From Kiloniellaceae bacterium (GTDB lineage Bacteria; Pseudomonadota; Alphaproteobacteria; Kiloniellales; Kiloniellaceae): a DNA stretch of 64,000 nt. Where the stretch lies: assembly GCA_021776195.1 (NCBI GenBank), contig JAJFGK010000138.1:46487-110486 (forward strand). The letters are read 5' to 3'. The notes under the pieces are model-generated. The model did no database searches and was not told the DNA's origin. It worked only from the letters and a program-made list of their open reading frames with translations. Within the stretch, counting starts at the first letter, position 1; every line of letters starts with the position of its first letter. Of the stretch, positions 15,943-24,242 are shown in pieces. Made by a program: the position numbers and the translations under genes.

Positions 15943-16749
15943 ATGGCCGACGTCATCGACTACGAAATCAAGGGTGCCGAGATGCAGTTCGTCGAGATCG
16001 AGCTGGACCCCGGCGAGAGCGCCATCGCCGAGGCCGGCTCGATGATGTTCAAGGACACCACCGTGACCATGGACACGGTCTTCGGTGACGGCTCCGAAGA
16101 GGAACGGGGCGCCGGCATGTTCGACCGCCTGGTGGGCGCCGGCAAGCGGCTGATCACCGGCGAGAGCCTCTTTACCACGGTCTTCACCCACGAGGGCCAG
16201 GGCAAGGCGCGGGTCGGCTTCGCCGCGCCCTATCCCGGCCGCATTCAGGCGATCTCCCTGGCCAGTATCGGCGGCACCCTGATCTGTCAGAAGGACGCTT
16301 TCCTGGCCGCCGCGCGCGGCGTCTCGGTCGGGCTGCACTTCCAGCGCAAGGTCATGACCGGCCTGTTCGGCGGCGAGGGCTTCATCATGCAGAAGCTGGA
16401 GGGCGACGGCTGGTGCTTCGTCCATGTCGGCGGCACTCTGCTGGAGCGCGACCTGGCCCACGGCGAGGAACTGCACGTCGACACCGGCTGCCTGGCGGCC
16501 ATGACCAAGGACGTCGACATGGACCTGGAATCGGTCGGTGGGGTGAAGTCGATGTTCTTCGGCGGCGAGGGCATGTTCTTCGCCCGCCTGCGCGGACCCG
16601 GCAAGGTCTGGCTGCAGTCGCTGCCCTTTTCGCGGCTCGCCGGGCGCATGCTGGCCGCCGCCCCGCCCAGCAAGACCCAGGGCTCGACCCGGCGCGGCGA
16701 AGGCTCGGTTCTCGGCGGCATCGGCGATCTCATTGGCGGCGACCGCTAA
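15943..16749 (+). CDS. AIM24 / TIGR00266 family protein
   Basis: A 268-residue beta-rich protein with the family pattern: MQFVEIELDPGESAIAEAGS near the start, then GESLFTTVFTHEG, GFIMQKLEGDGW, and HVDTGCLAAM leading to GGVKSMFFGGEGMFFARLRG in the C-terminal half. The family is widespread (bacterial YwlG-neighbour types, mitochondrial AIM24); its role is unclear, perhaps membrane association. The ATG at 15943 gives the usual N-terminus; an in-frame ATG at 15895 is less likely. The EamA-type permease gene follows after 21 bp. Confidence 0.87.
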   Translation: MADVIDYEIKGAEMQFVEIELDPGESAIAEAGSMMFKDTTVTMDTVFGDGSEEERGAGMFDRLVGAGKRLITGESLFTTVFTHEGQGKARVGFAAPYPGRIQAISLASIGGTLICQKDAFLAAARGVSVGLHFQRKVMTGLFGGEGFIMQKLEGDGWCFVHVGGTLLERDLAHGEELHVDTGCLAAMTKDVDMDLESVGGVKSMFFGGEGMFFARLRGPGKVWLQSLPFSRLAGRMLAAAPPSKTQGSTRRGEGSVLGGIGDLIGGDR

Positions 16750-16770
16750 CCGGCCGCATCGCGACCCCTC

Positions 16771-17673
16771 ATGGACCTCTGGATCCCGATTACGGTCTTT
16801 GCGGCCTTCTTTCAGAACCTGCGCACGGCGCTGCAAAAGCACCTGACCGGGCGCCTGACGACCCAGGGCGCGGCCTATGCGCGTTTTATCCTGGGGCTGC
16901 CGCTGGCCCTGGTTTATGTCGCCGGGCTGGTGCGTTTCGGCGGCTACGAGCTACCCCTGCCCAACGCTACCTTCGCCTTCTATGGGCTGCTCGGCGGGTC
17001 GGCCCAGATCCTGGCAACGGTCTGCCTCTTGAAGGCCTTCCAGCACCGCAATTTCGCGGTCGGCACGGCCTATTCCAAGACCGAGGCGGTGCAGACCGCG
17101 GTGATCGCCTTTTTGGTCCTGGGCGAGCCCTTGAGCCTGCTTGCCTGGGGCGCGGTGCTGATCAGCCTGGCCGGGGTGCTGGTGGTCTCGGCCGCCAAGT
17201 CCAAGATCACCGCCCGGTTGCTGCTTTTCGGCTGGACCGAAAAGGCGGCTCTGCTCGGGCTCGCCTCGGGCGGCCTCTTCGGGGTCTCGGGCGTCAGCTA
17301 TCGCGCCGCCTCCCTGGCGCTCGGCGACCAGGGATTCCTGATCCAGGCAGGCGTCACCCTGGCCTGGGTCCTGGCTTACCAGTCCCTCGCCATGGGGATT
17401 TACCTGGCGCTGCGCGAACCGGACCAGCTCTGGGCCGTGTTCCGCCACTGGCGCTGGACCGTCTGGGTCGGGCTCACCTCGATGCTGGGCTCGGTCGGCT
17501 GGTTTACCGCCATGACCCTGCACAATGCTGCCTATGTCCGCGCCCTCGGCCAGATCGAACTGGTCTTCACCTTCATCGCCTCGATCTTCTTCTTCCGCGA
17601 GCGCTCGACCGCGACCGAGGTGATCGGCATCCTGCTGGTGGTCGGCGGCATCCTGGTCCTGGTGCTGGAGTAG
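16771..17673 (+). CDS. DMT superfamily (EamA) transporter
   Basis: A 300-residue inner-membrane protein with about ten hydrophobic segments arranged as two EamA repeats. The second ends with FTFIASIFFFRERSTATEVIGI and a hydrophobic ILLVVGGILVLVLE tail, typical of the family. The first repeat has YSKTEAVQTAVIAFLVLGEPLS, the matching signature. Members export or import small metabolites; the substrate is unknown. It closely follows the AIM24-like gene and converges on the deaminase gene with only 15 bp between. Confidence 0.9.
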   Translation: MDLWIPITVFAAFFQNLRTALQKHLTGRLTTQGAAYARFILGLPLALVYVAGLVRFGGYELPLPNATFAFYGLLGGSAQILATVCLLKAFQHRNFAVGTAYSKTEAVQTAVIAFLVLGEPLSLLAWGAVLISLAGVLVVSAAKSKITARLLLFGWTEKAALLGLASGGLFGVSGVSYRAASLALGDQGFLIQAGVTLAWVLAYQSLAMGIYLALREPDQLWAVFRHWRWTVWVGLTSMLGSVGWFTAMTLHNAAYVRALGQIELVFTFIASIFFFRERSTATEVIGILLVVGGILVLVLE

Positions 17674-17688
17674 AACACCCGCTGCGAG

Positions 17689-18708
17689 TCAGCCGGCGTC
17701 CGCGACCGTCTTTTCGATGTTTGCGAGGTGGCGCGCTTGGTCGGTCGCGGAAAGAAACGAGCCCTCGATCGAGTTGCGGGCCAGGGTGACCAGATCCGGC
17801 CGGGTCAGGTCCAGGGCCCCGGCGATGGCGACGAAATTGTCCAGCAGGTAGCCGCCGAAGTAGGAGGGGTCGTCGGAGTTCACCGTGACCTTCAGGCCGG
17901 CCTCCAGCATGCGTTTCAAGGGATGCTCGGCCAGATCGCCGACGCCGCAAAGCCGCAGGTTGGACAACGGGCAGACGGTGAAGGCGATCCCCATCTGGGC
18001 CAGGCGCGCGACCAGGGCCGGGTCCTCCATGGCGCGGTTGCCGTGGTCGATGCGGTCGAGCTTCAAAAGGTCGACCGCGTCGGCGACATAGGCGGCCGGA
18101 CCCTCCTCGCCGGCATGGGCGACCACCTTGAGTCCATCGCCGCGCGCGGTCTCGAAGAGTCGCTGGAACTTGCCCGGCGGGTTGCCTTTCTCGGTGGAAT
18201 CGAGACCGATACCGATGATCCGCCCGTCGGCGAAGTAGGCCTCGGCCTGGCGGTAGGTGGCGAAGCCCTCCTCTTCGCTGAGGTGGCGCAGGAGGCACAG
18301 GATCAGGCGCGAGGTGATGCCGAAGCGCCGCTCGCCCTCGGCCAGGCCCGAGAGAATGCCGTCGGCCACGGCCTCGAAGGGGATGCCGCGCTCGGTATGG
18401 CCCTGGGGATCGAAGAAGACCTCGGCATGGACCGCGCCATCGGCGGCGATCCGAGTCAGGTAGGCCAGGGTCAGGTCGTGGAAGTCCTCGGCCCCGCGCA
18501 GCACCGCCATGCCCTGATAGTAGATGTCGAGGAAGTCCTGCAGCGAGCCGAAGCGGTAGGCCGCCTGCACCTCCTCGACGCTGCTAAAGGGGATCTCGAC
18601 ATCGTTCTTGCGGGCCAGGCGCATCAGCATCTCCGGCTCCAGGGAGCCTTCCAGGTGCAGGTGCAGTTCCGCCTTGGGCAGGCGCCGCAGGAAGTCCGTT
18701 CTGTCCAT
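17689..18708 (-). CDS. Adenine/adenosine deaminase
   Basis: A 339-residue metal hydrolase. It shows HLHLEGS at residues 15-21, AHAGEEG (proton shuttle Glu), DHGNRAMEDP and NSDDPSYFGG, the zinc and catalytic residues of the adenosine deaminase superfamily. FFDPQGHTERG and GIGLDSTEKGNPPGKF are features I associate with the adenine deaminase branch (fungal Aah1 and Pseudomonas homologues) rather than true adenosine deaminase, so adenine to hypoxanthine is the more likely reaction. The ATG at 18708 is chosen because GGGAG sits 7 bases upstream; ATG 18714 is too close to it. A broken transporter gene lies just upstream. Confidence 0.85.
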   Translation of the reverse strand: MDRTDFLRRLPKAELHLHLEGSLEPEMLMRLARKNDVEIPFSSVEEVQAAYRFGSLQDFLDIYYQGMAVLRGAEDFHDLTLAYLTRIAADGAVHAEVFFDPQGHTERGIPFEAVADGILSGLAEGERRFGITSRLILCLLRHLSEEEGFATYRQAEAYFADGRIIGIGLDSTEKGNPPGKFQRLFETARGDGLKVVAHAGEEGPAAYVADAVDLLKLDRIDHGNRAMEDPALVARLAQMGIAFTVCPLSNLRLCGVGDLAEHPLKRMLEAGLKVTVNSDDPSYFGGYLLDNFVAIAGALDLTRPDLVTLARNSIEGSFLSATDQARHLANIEKTVADAG

Positions 18709-18730
18709 TGCCATCTCCCGATCCGACTGA

Positions 18731-18925
18731 CTATTCGCCGCGCATGCCAAGGCGCCCGAGCACGGCCTTCTCGACCACGAAAACCACCTGATAGCACAGG
18801 ATGGACAGGATCACAGAAACAATGGCCACGGCCCAGATCATGCCGTAGTCCAGATAACCCCCGGGACTGATTGACCAGATTGGCCCAACAGTGATCCCCG
18901 TCACTGGCTGTTGCCGGATTGGTGC
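18731..18925 (-). pseudogene. C-terminal remnant of an ABC transporter permease
   Basis: A minus-strand frame bounded by TAG at 18926-18928 and ending with TAG at 18731-18733 reads PGGYLDYGMIWAVAIVSVI and continues through LCYQVVFVVEKAVLGRLGMR. This one hydrophobic helix and amphipathic tail resemble the end of ThiX/SsuC-type permeases, which often neighbour nucleobase or thiamine genes. About 64 codons remain with no plausible start or upstream helices. It lies 22 bp before the deaminase start and would once have been co-transcribed with it. It could instead be a small membrane protein. Confidence 0.45.
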
Positions 18926-18959
18926 CTATCTAGGAGAGACAATGAGGGGAGCAAGAACC

Positions 18960-19058
18960 ATGCTGTGGATCGCCAAAATTCTCATCGCCGCCGTCATCAT
19001 GAGCCTGGTCGTCGCCGTCGCCAACTATCGCGCCGCCGCACGGGTCCGCACCGACTGA
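18960..19058 (+). CDS. Small single-pass membrane protein (32 aa)
   Basis: Starting at ATG 18960, with GGGGAG 9 bases upstream, the frame encodes a hydrophobic helix (LWIAKILIAAVIMSLVVAVA) and a basic tail (NYRAAARVRTD). An upstream in-frame ATG at 18942 with TAGGAGAG would add MRGART. The organisation, one helix plus positive tail with a good ribosome site, is typical of small membrane proteins. No family is recognised. It lies between the permease remnant and the LysR gene. Confidence 0.5.
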   Translation: MLWIAKILIAAVIMSLVVAVANYRAAARVRTD

Positions 19059-19086
19059 GCGGACGCTTTCCCATGAAGAGCTCAGG

Positions 19087-19956
19087 CTAACCGCCGGTGT
19101 CGCGCCGGTCGAAGACCGCTTGCAGCCAATCCAAAGTCACGCGAATTCGGACGAGATCGCGCAGCTCCGGGTGGACCAGGAGCCATAGGTCGCGCGTCAA
19201 GGCCGGGCGGCCCCTGTCGAGGCGGGCCAGGCCCGGCTCGCTTTCAGCGAGGAGAACGGGTAGCAGCGAGCGCCCGAGACCCGCCTTGACGCCCTGAAAC
19301 AGGGCTTCCGCGTCATTGACCTTCAGGGGCGATAGGCCCTGGCCATCCTCGAGCGCCTGTGCCGCGATCCAACGCCATTGCGGCAGGTCGGCCATGCGGT
19401 CCTCGTAGGTGATCCAAGGCAGATCCGCTGCTCGCCGCCCAGCTGCCCCGTAGACGCCATAGTCGAGCCCGCCGACGCGGCGCGCCAAGATCCGCAGTTC
19501 TTCCTCCGGCCGGGCCAGACGCAGGGCGATGTCGGCTTCGCGCCGGGTCAGGCTCAGATCGCGGCGCTCGGCGATCAGTTCGACCTCGAGATCTGGATGG
19601 GCGGAAAGTAAAGACGGCAGCGCCGGTACCAGGATCCGGTTGACCACGATGGGCACGGCGGTCAGGCGCACCGTGCCGGCGGCCAGACGGTCCGTGCCGG
19701 CAACGGCGCCGGCCACCGCCTGGAGTTCCAGCTCGACCCGCTCGGCGCCGGCGATGACCCGGCAGCCGGCCTCGGTCGGCGTCAGAGACCCGGCGATGCG
19801 CTCGAACAGACGCGCGCCCAGTCGCTGCTCCACCCGCGCGACGCGACGGCCCACGGTGCTCTCGTTGACCCGCAGCCGGCGCGCGGCGCCCGCCAGGGAC
19901 CGGCCGCGCGCCACGGCCAGGACAAAGCGCAGGTCGTCCCAATCTACATCCTGCAT
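19087..19956 (-). CDS. LysR family transcriptional regulator
   Basis: A 289-residue regulator. The N-terminal winged helix-turn-helix reads DLRFVLAVARGRSLAGAARR and LRVNESTVGRRVARVEQRLG, followed by a LysR effector-binding domain. The ATG at 19956 begins MQDVDWDDLRF. It is divergent from the YciI-like gene at 20055 across a 98-bp AT-richer space, so that gene is the first candidate target. The effector is unknown. Confidence 0.92.
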   Translation of the reverse strand: MQDVDWDDLRFVLAVARGRSLAGAARRLRVNESTVGRRVARVEQRLGARLFERIAGSLTPTEAGCRVIAGAERVELELQAVAGAVAGTDRLAAGTVRLTAVPIVVNRILVPALPSLLSAHPDLEVELIAERRDLSLTRREADIALRLARPEEELRILARRVGGLDYGVYGAAGRRAADLPWITYEDRMADLPQWRWIAAQALEDGQGLSPLKVNDAEALFQGVKAGLGRSLLPVLLAESEPGLARLDRGRPALTRDLWLLVHPELRDLVRIRVTLDWLQAVFDRRDTGG

Positions 19957-20054
19957 ATTTGCAAACTTATCCGGCGGAAATTGATGTTTAGAGTGCAATT
20001 TTGCTGCTCCATTCTCGCGTCGGTCAACCGCCAAACGACAAGGAGCCCCGGGCC

Positions 20055-20351
20055 ATGATCTACGCCGTTCTGTTCGAAGACGACGAACGCCAGGCCGCCA
20101 TGCGGCCGCGCCACATGGCCGCCCATCTCGCCTTCCTGGAAAGCCAGGCCGCCAACATCCAGGCTGCGGGCCCGCTTGAAGACAGCGCCGACGGCGCGGC
20201 GGCCGGTGGGCTGTGGGTCGTCGAAGCGGCAGACCCGCGCGCCGTTCGCGCGTTGATCGAGGCCGACCCCTTCTGGCCCACCGGGCTGCGCAAGACCGTC
20301 CGTGTCCTCGAATGGACCCAGGTCTTTGCCGGGGGCAAGCGGCGGATTTAG
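20055..20351 (+). CDS. YciI family protein
   Basis: A 98-residue ferredoxin-like-fold protein of the YCII family. It has MRPRHMAAHLAFLESQ (the conserved R-x2-H-x2-H pattern), AAGPLEDSADGAA, and a C-terminal ADPFWPTGL. Relatives act as small dehalogenase- or isomerase-like enzymes or as accessory proteins; the reaction here is unknown. The ATG has AAGGAG upstream. It is divergent from, and probably regulated by, the LysR gene. Confidence 0.88.
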   Translation: MIYAVLFEDDERQAAMRPRHMAAHLAFLESQAANIQAAGPLEDSADGAAAGGLWVVEAADPRAVRALIEADPFWPTGLRKTVRVLEWTQVFAGGKRRI

Positions 20352-20375
20352 CGGGGTGTTCCCGGGACCGGTCGC

Positions 20376-21125
20376 TCAGTGAGCGAAGCGCAGGCGGCGA
20401 AGACGGGCGCGGCTGCCGGTCCGGGTGTCTTCCGAGTCGGCGGCGAGGGCGACGATGCCGCGCTCCGGCGGGTCCTCGCCGAAGGCCGCGCGATAGTCGG
20501 CGATGAGGTCGCGGCTTTCCGGCAACCAGACCCCCAGCTCGGCACGGCCGCTTCTGAGCACGAACATGCGGCTGCCGTCGCCGACATGGGGGTTGGGCCC
20601 GGCGTCGCCCGCCTCGCGCCGTCCGCCCCAGACGTAGGTCAAGAGCCGGCCGTGGACCGGCAGGCCGACCACGGCTTCCAGGACGTCGGCGCGCAGGCGC
20701 TCGAAGAAGTTCAGCTCGTCGCGCGGTTTCATGAACCAGATGTGCAGCGCCAGGGGACGATCGTCGCCGCCCTTCACGGTGATGTCGGTCGGCGGCGTGT
20801 TCCGATCGACGCGCCATTCCCAGGTCAACCGGGTCTTGCGCGCGTCGCCGCGCTCGACCTCTTTCCAGATCAGCGCCGTGCTGTTGTCGCTGGTCACCTC
20901 GATCGCGCCATCGGGCAGCAGCCTGAAGCGGGCCGGCGCCCAGCGCGAATCGCTGAAAAGCCGCCAGCCGGCGGCGGTCAACTCGGGATCGATGGCGTTT
21001 GTGGCGTCTTGCAAGGCGCGACCTTCCGCCCTCGCGAACGAGGGGCCGAGGCCGGCCGCGCCTATGAGGACCAGAAGGCAGATTGCCGAAAGCTGACCGG
21101 GTGAAAAGGGATGGGGAAGGGTCAT
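20376..21125 (-). CDS. DUF3047 exported protein
   Basis: A 249-residue protein with a signal peptide (hydrophobic core LSAICLLVLIGAAGL, likely cleavage after ARA). The mature part shows the DUF3047 pattern: WRLFSDSRWAPARFRL, LTWEWRVDRN with nearby DDRPLALHIWF, YVWGG and GDGSRMFVLRSG. It appears to be a periplasmic beta-sandwich protein. It starts 5 bp after the DUF547 stop on the same strand, so the two form an operon. Function unknown. Confidence 0.8.
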   Translation of the reverse strand: MTLPHPFSPGQLSAICLLVLIGAAGLGPSFARAEGRALQDATNAIDPELTAAGWRLFSDSRWAPARFRLLPDGAIEVTSDNSTALIWKEVERGDARKTRLTWEWRVDRNTPPTDITVKGGDDRPLALHIWFMKPRDELNFFERLRADVLEAVVGLPVHGRLLTYVWGGRREAGDAGPNPHVGDGSRMFVLRSGRAELGVWLPESRDLIADYRAAFGEDPPERGIVALAADSEDTRTGSRARLRRLRFAH

Positions 21126-21130
21126 CGAAT

Positions 21131-21973
21131 TTAACGAGCCCCATTGAGGCTCCAGTCGTATTCGTAGCCGTCGATCTCGGCGCGACTCGACAGCTCGTTC
21201 TTCAGGTCCCGGTCCGCGTAGGCCTTCAGATGGGCCAGGACCGTGGCCTTGGAGCCGCCGAAGTCGTCGCGGAACCAGGCATAGATGCTCGAGACGATCA
21301 GCTCGCCGTTCTCGATACGCACGCCGCGCGGATGGTTGATGTAGCGGCGCGCGGCCTCGTCCAGCCGCGCCTCCAGGCCGGCCCCGCGATAGGCGGGGAC
21401 ATCGAGATTGGGACAGCCGATAGAGGCGCAGTTCAGCACATAGTGCGCCCGTGGGTCGCGCCACAGCGGGCGCAGGATGCGGCTCTCGATATCGTTCAGG
21501 GTCAGGGTCTCGCCCTCGACCGCGACCAGGGCGCGATCCCAGGGGCCGGGCGAAAACCAGCCGTCGTTGATCTCGCGGATGGAGGCGACCGGGTAGGCGT
21601 CGAGCACCGTGCGCACCGTGACCGCGTTGTAGAGGTTGACCCAGTAGGCGAACTGTTCGGCCCTGGCGTAATCGCTGATCGCGACCGCTTCCAGTGCCGC
21701 GATATAGGCGGCGAGCGCCGCCCTGTCGGCCGCCGAGACCTTCTCATAGGCGACCCGGTTGACCCCAGAGGCATCGCTGCTGACATAGCGGGACAGGAGC
21801 GCATCCCAGGCCGAATGATCGATGGTCTGGGTCGCGGCTTCGTCGTGGGCCGCCCAGCGGGCCCAGGGCTCCGCGTCGGGGACGAATTTGGCTTCGATCT
21901 CCGCCCGGGAGCAGCCGGCGAGGGCCAGGCCCGCCACGGCCAGGGTGAGGCATTTCGACCAGAATCCGCTCAT
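21131..21973 (-). CDS. DUF547 lipoprotein
   Basis: A 280-residue protein beginning with a lipoprotein signal (LAVAGLALAGC). The core matches DUF547: AYWVNLYNAVTVRTVLDAYP, RDPRAHYVLNCASIGCPNL, and FGGSKATVLAHLKAYAD. The family has a papain-like or transglutaminase-like fold with the conserved Cys in NCASIGCP and is extracytoplasmic. The ATG at 21973 has TTGGAGG upstream. It is the first gene of a pair with DUF3047. Confidence 0.85.
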   Translation of the reverse strand: MSGFWSKCLTLAVAGLALAGCSRAEIEAKFVPDAEPWARWAAHDEAATQTIDHSAWDALLSRYVSSDASGVNRVAYEKVSAADRAALAAYIAALEAVAISDYARAEQFAYWVNLYNAVTVRTVLDAYPVASIREINDGWFSPGPWDRALVAVEGETLTLNDIESRILRPLWRDPRAHYVLNCASIGCPNLDVPAYRGAGLEARLDEAARRYINHPRGVRIENGELIVSSIYAWFRDDFGGSKATVLAHLKAYADRDLKNELSSRAEIDGYEYDWSLNGAR

Positions 21974-22181
21974 CTCGACATCCTCCAACTCTCCCGACCG
22001 CGCCGGCGGCCGGGCCTATCGCAATTCTTCACATTCCCGGCACCTGCCGTTTCGCGTTCCGCGCCGTGACCATATAGGCAGTGACCGGAACGCAAGGCGC
22101 GACGCAGAGAAGAACTAGGGGCGCGCCGGAAAGGAATTCAATGTCAGGGCTGGATGCCTCACGCACTTGTAAGACGATGTC

Positions 22182-23171
22182 ATGAGCTGGCGCGACAGCC
22201 TGAAACCTCTCTGGTCCCTGGCGCGCGGCAAGCCGGTCATGGCGGTCTTCGAGATCTGCCTGCGCTGTAACTCGCGCTGCGGCTATTGCGACCTGCCGCT
22301 CAACCAGGGCCGCTACGAGATGAGCCGGGTGGAGATCGGCGAGATCTTCGCCGGTCTCTATCGCGACGGCCTGCGCTATCTTTTCGTGCAGGGCGGCGAG
22401 CCGCTGGTCCGCCGCGACACGCTCGATGTCCTGGAGGACCTCGCGGCGATCGGTTTCGGTCTCTGCCTGGTCACCAATGGCACCCGCCTGACCGAGGCTG
22501 TCGTTGCGCGGCTCGCCGCCATCGGGGCCTCGGTTTCGGTCAGCCTCGACAGCCTGGACCGCGCCACCTACCGGCAGATTCGCGGCGCCGATCAACTGCC
22601 CCAGGTCCTGCGCGGCATCGCGGCCCTGGCGGACTATCCGCACCCCAAGTTCATCGCCTGCATCGTGAGCGACAAAAACCGCGACGACGTAGAGGCGGTC
22701 TGCCGCTTTGCGCGGACCCAGGGCTTCGCGCCGATCCTCGGTGCCTACCATTGGGAGGTCGGCAAGTACGGCAAGAGCGACGCGAAGCTGAAGTTTTCAA
22801 AGGCCCAGGCGGCGAAGACCTTCGAGGCCATTCTGGACAGCGATCTCCTGCCGCCGGGCTACTACCGGGGCTATGCCCGGGACAACATCGACTGGCTGCG
22901 GGGCCGGCGGCTCGGCCGCTGCGACGCCGGGCGCTACAGCCTGGTGATCGACGCCTCGGGCAAGGTGGCGCCCTGCCTGGCCCTGCCGGCCGCCGGCAAT
23001 CTGCGGCAGGAGAGCCTGGGCGAGATCCTGGACCGCCTGGACCGCCCGGCGATCGCGGCCTGTTCGAAGGCCTCTTCCTGCAATCTGCTCTGCGGCCGCC
23101 TGGTCGGGCGCAATCTGCGGGACCCGCTGACGGCGATTGCGACCCCCCTGACGGTGCCGCCCCGTGCCTGA
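22182..23171 (+). CDS. Radical SAM protein
   Basis: A 329-residue enzyme with the radical SAM cluster motif CNSRCGYC (Cys29, Cys33, Cys36) and an extra Cys26. Further on are the SAM-binding FVQGGEPLVRRDT, VSVSLDSLD, and a short C-terminal cysteine-containing segment (APCLALP ... CSKASSCNLLCG), like a reduced SPASM/twitch region for a second cluster. Such proteins modify peptides or cofactors. Its last 8 bases overlap the methyltransferase gene, so the two are translated together and probably act on one product. The substrate is unknown. Confidence 0.88.
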   Translation: MSWRDSLKPLWSLARGKPVMAVFEICLRCNSRCGYCDLPLNQGRYEMSRVEIGEIFAGLYRDGLRYLFVQGGEPLVRRDTLDVLEDLAAIGFGLCLVTNGTRLTEAVVARLAAIGASVSVSLDSLDRATYRQIRGADQLPQVLRGIAALADYPHPKFIACIVSDKNRDDVEAVCRFARTQGFAPILGAYHWEVGKYGKSDAKLKFSKAQAAKTFEAILDSDLLPPGYYRGYARDNIDWLRGRRLGRCDAGRYSLVIDASGKVAPCLALPAAGNLRQESLGEILDRLDRPAIAACSKASSCNLLCGRLVGRNLRDPLTAIATPLTVPPRA

Positions 23172-24117
23172 TGGGCCGCCCCTGCCTGAGAGCACGGCCC
23201 CACTGGCGCGCAATGCTTCGTCGGGACCAGAGATCCTGGAGACCATCGCCGCGGCCGACCTCCTCGCCGCCTGGCGGCGCGACTTCGGTATCGACGTGGG
23301 CCCGCTCTTCGACGGGGTCGAGACCTTGCGCCTCTGCCGCGACCCGGCGACCCTGCGGATCTATTTCGATCCGCCGATAGCCGGCACGCCGGCCTTTTAC
23401 GGCCAGCTGCATAGTTTCGACTGGTATCGCCCGGTCGCAAAGGCCGAGCACCGCTTTGCCAGCGGTTGCATTGGGCCCGCCGACCGGGTGCTCGACATTG
23501 GCGCCGGCGAGGGCGCCTTTGCCGACTTCGTGGCCGGTGCCGACTACAAGGGGCTCGAGTTCGACAGCGGGAGCGTCCGCCAGGGCCGGTTGCTGGGGCG
23601 CGATCTTTCCGATCAGCCGCCATCCCGGCTCGCGGCTGAAATCGACACGGGGCGCGAGCCGGGCTTTACCGTGGTGACGGCCTTTCAGGTTCTCGAACAC
23701 CTGGCCGAGCCTGACGATTTCCTGGTCACGGCGCTGCGCTGTCTGGCGCCTGGCGGACGTCTGATCCTGGGGCTGCCCGACGCCGAGAGCTATCTCTCGG
23801 CGCTTCCGGATTTCGTGCTCAACGCCCCGCCCCATCACCTCACCTGGTGGAGCGACGCCGCCCTGGGCCGGTTGCTGCGGCGGCAGGGTCTGCGGGACAT
23901 CGAGTTTCGCCGTTTTCCCGTCGAGCCCTGGGAGCGCCGGCTCTGGTGGATGGCGCGCACGGCGCGTTTCATCGGCGGCGGCCAGGGCCCGCGCTTCGGC
24001 AGATCGCTGCGCCGCCGCAAGGCTTGTTCCTGGCTGGCGGCCGGGCTGCTGCAGGCGATTGCCCCGCCGGCGGACGCCAGGGGCGCGACGCTCGTTGCCG
24101 TGGCCCGCAAGCCCTGA
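23164..24117 (+). CDS. SAM-dependent methyltransferase (class I)
   Basis: A 317-residue protein with a Rossmann methyltransferase core in the middle. Motif I is VLDIGAGEGAFADF near residue 110, followed by the VVTAFQVLEHLAEPDD motif and LAPGGRLILGLPDAES. About 100 N-terminal residues precede the core and may bind the substrate. It starts at GTG inside the end of the radical SAM gene, so it is translationally coupled. Together they look like a two-gene modification unit; the substrate is not known. Confidence 0.85.
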   Translation: MPDGPPLPESTAPLARNASSGPEILETIAAADLLAAWRRDFGIDVGPLFDGVETLRLCRDPATLRIYFDPPIAGTPAFYGQLHSFDWYRPVAKAEHRFASGCIGPADRVLDIGAGEGAFADFVAGADYKGLEFDSGSVRQGRLLGRDLSDQPPSRLAAEIDTGREPGFTVVTAFQVLEHLAEPDDFLVTALRCLAPGGRLILGLPDAESYLSALPDFVLNAPPHHLTWWSDAALGRLLRRQGLRDIEFRRFPVEPWERRLWWMARTARFIGGGQGPRFGRSLRRRKACSWLAAGLLQAIAPPADARGATLVAVARKP

Positions 24118-24173
24118 CAAAGATCCCCCAAGGTAACGAATGGCCCGAGATTCCGGATAGCTCGCCTCGACCG

Positions 24174-24190
24174 CCAAATCGAAGATTTGG
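24174..24190. terminator. Hairpin between convergent genes
   Basis: CCAAATC GAA GATTTGG is a perfect 7-bp stem with a 3-base loop, placed between the convergent methyltransferase and Rieske oxygenase genes. It is flanked by ATTCCGGA at 24150-24157 and again at 24211-24218, so it may belong to a dispersed palindromic repeat rather than a dedicated terminator. Confidence 0.45.
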
Positions 24191-24242
24191 GCCGAACCGG
24201 ATTCCGGAATGACATCCCCTCGGCAGAAATTCTCGGCAAATC

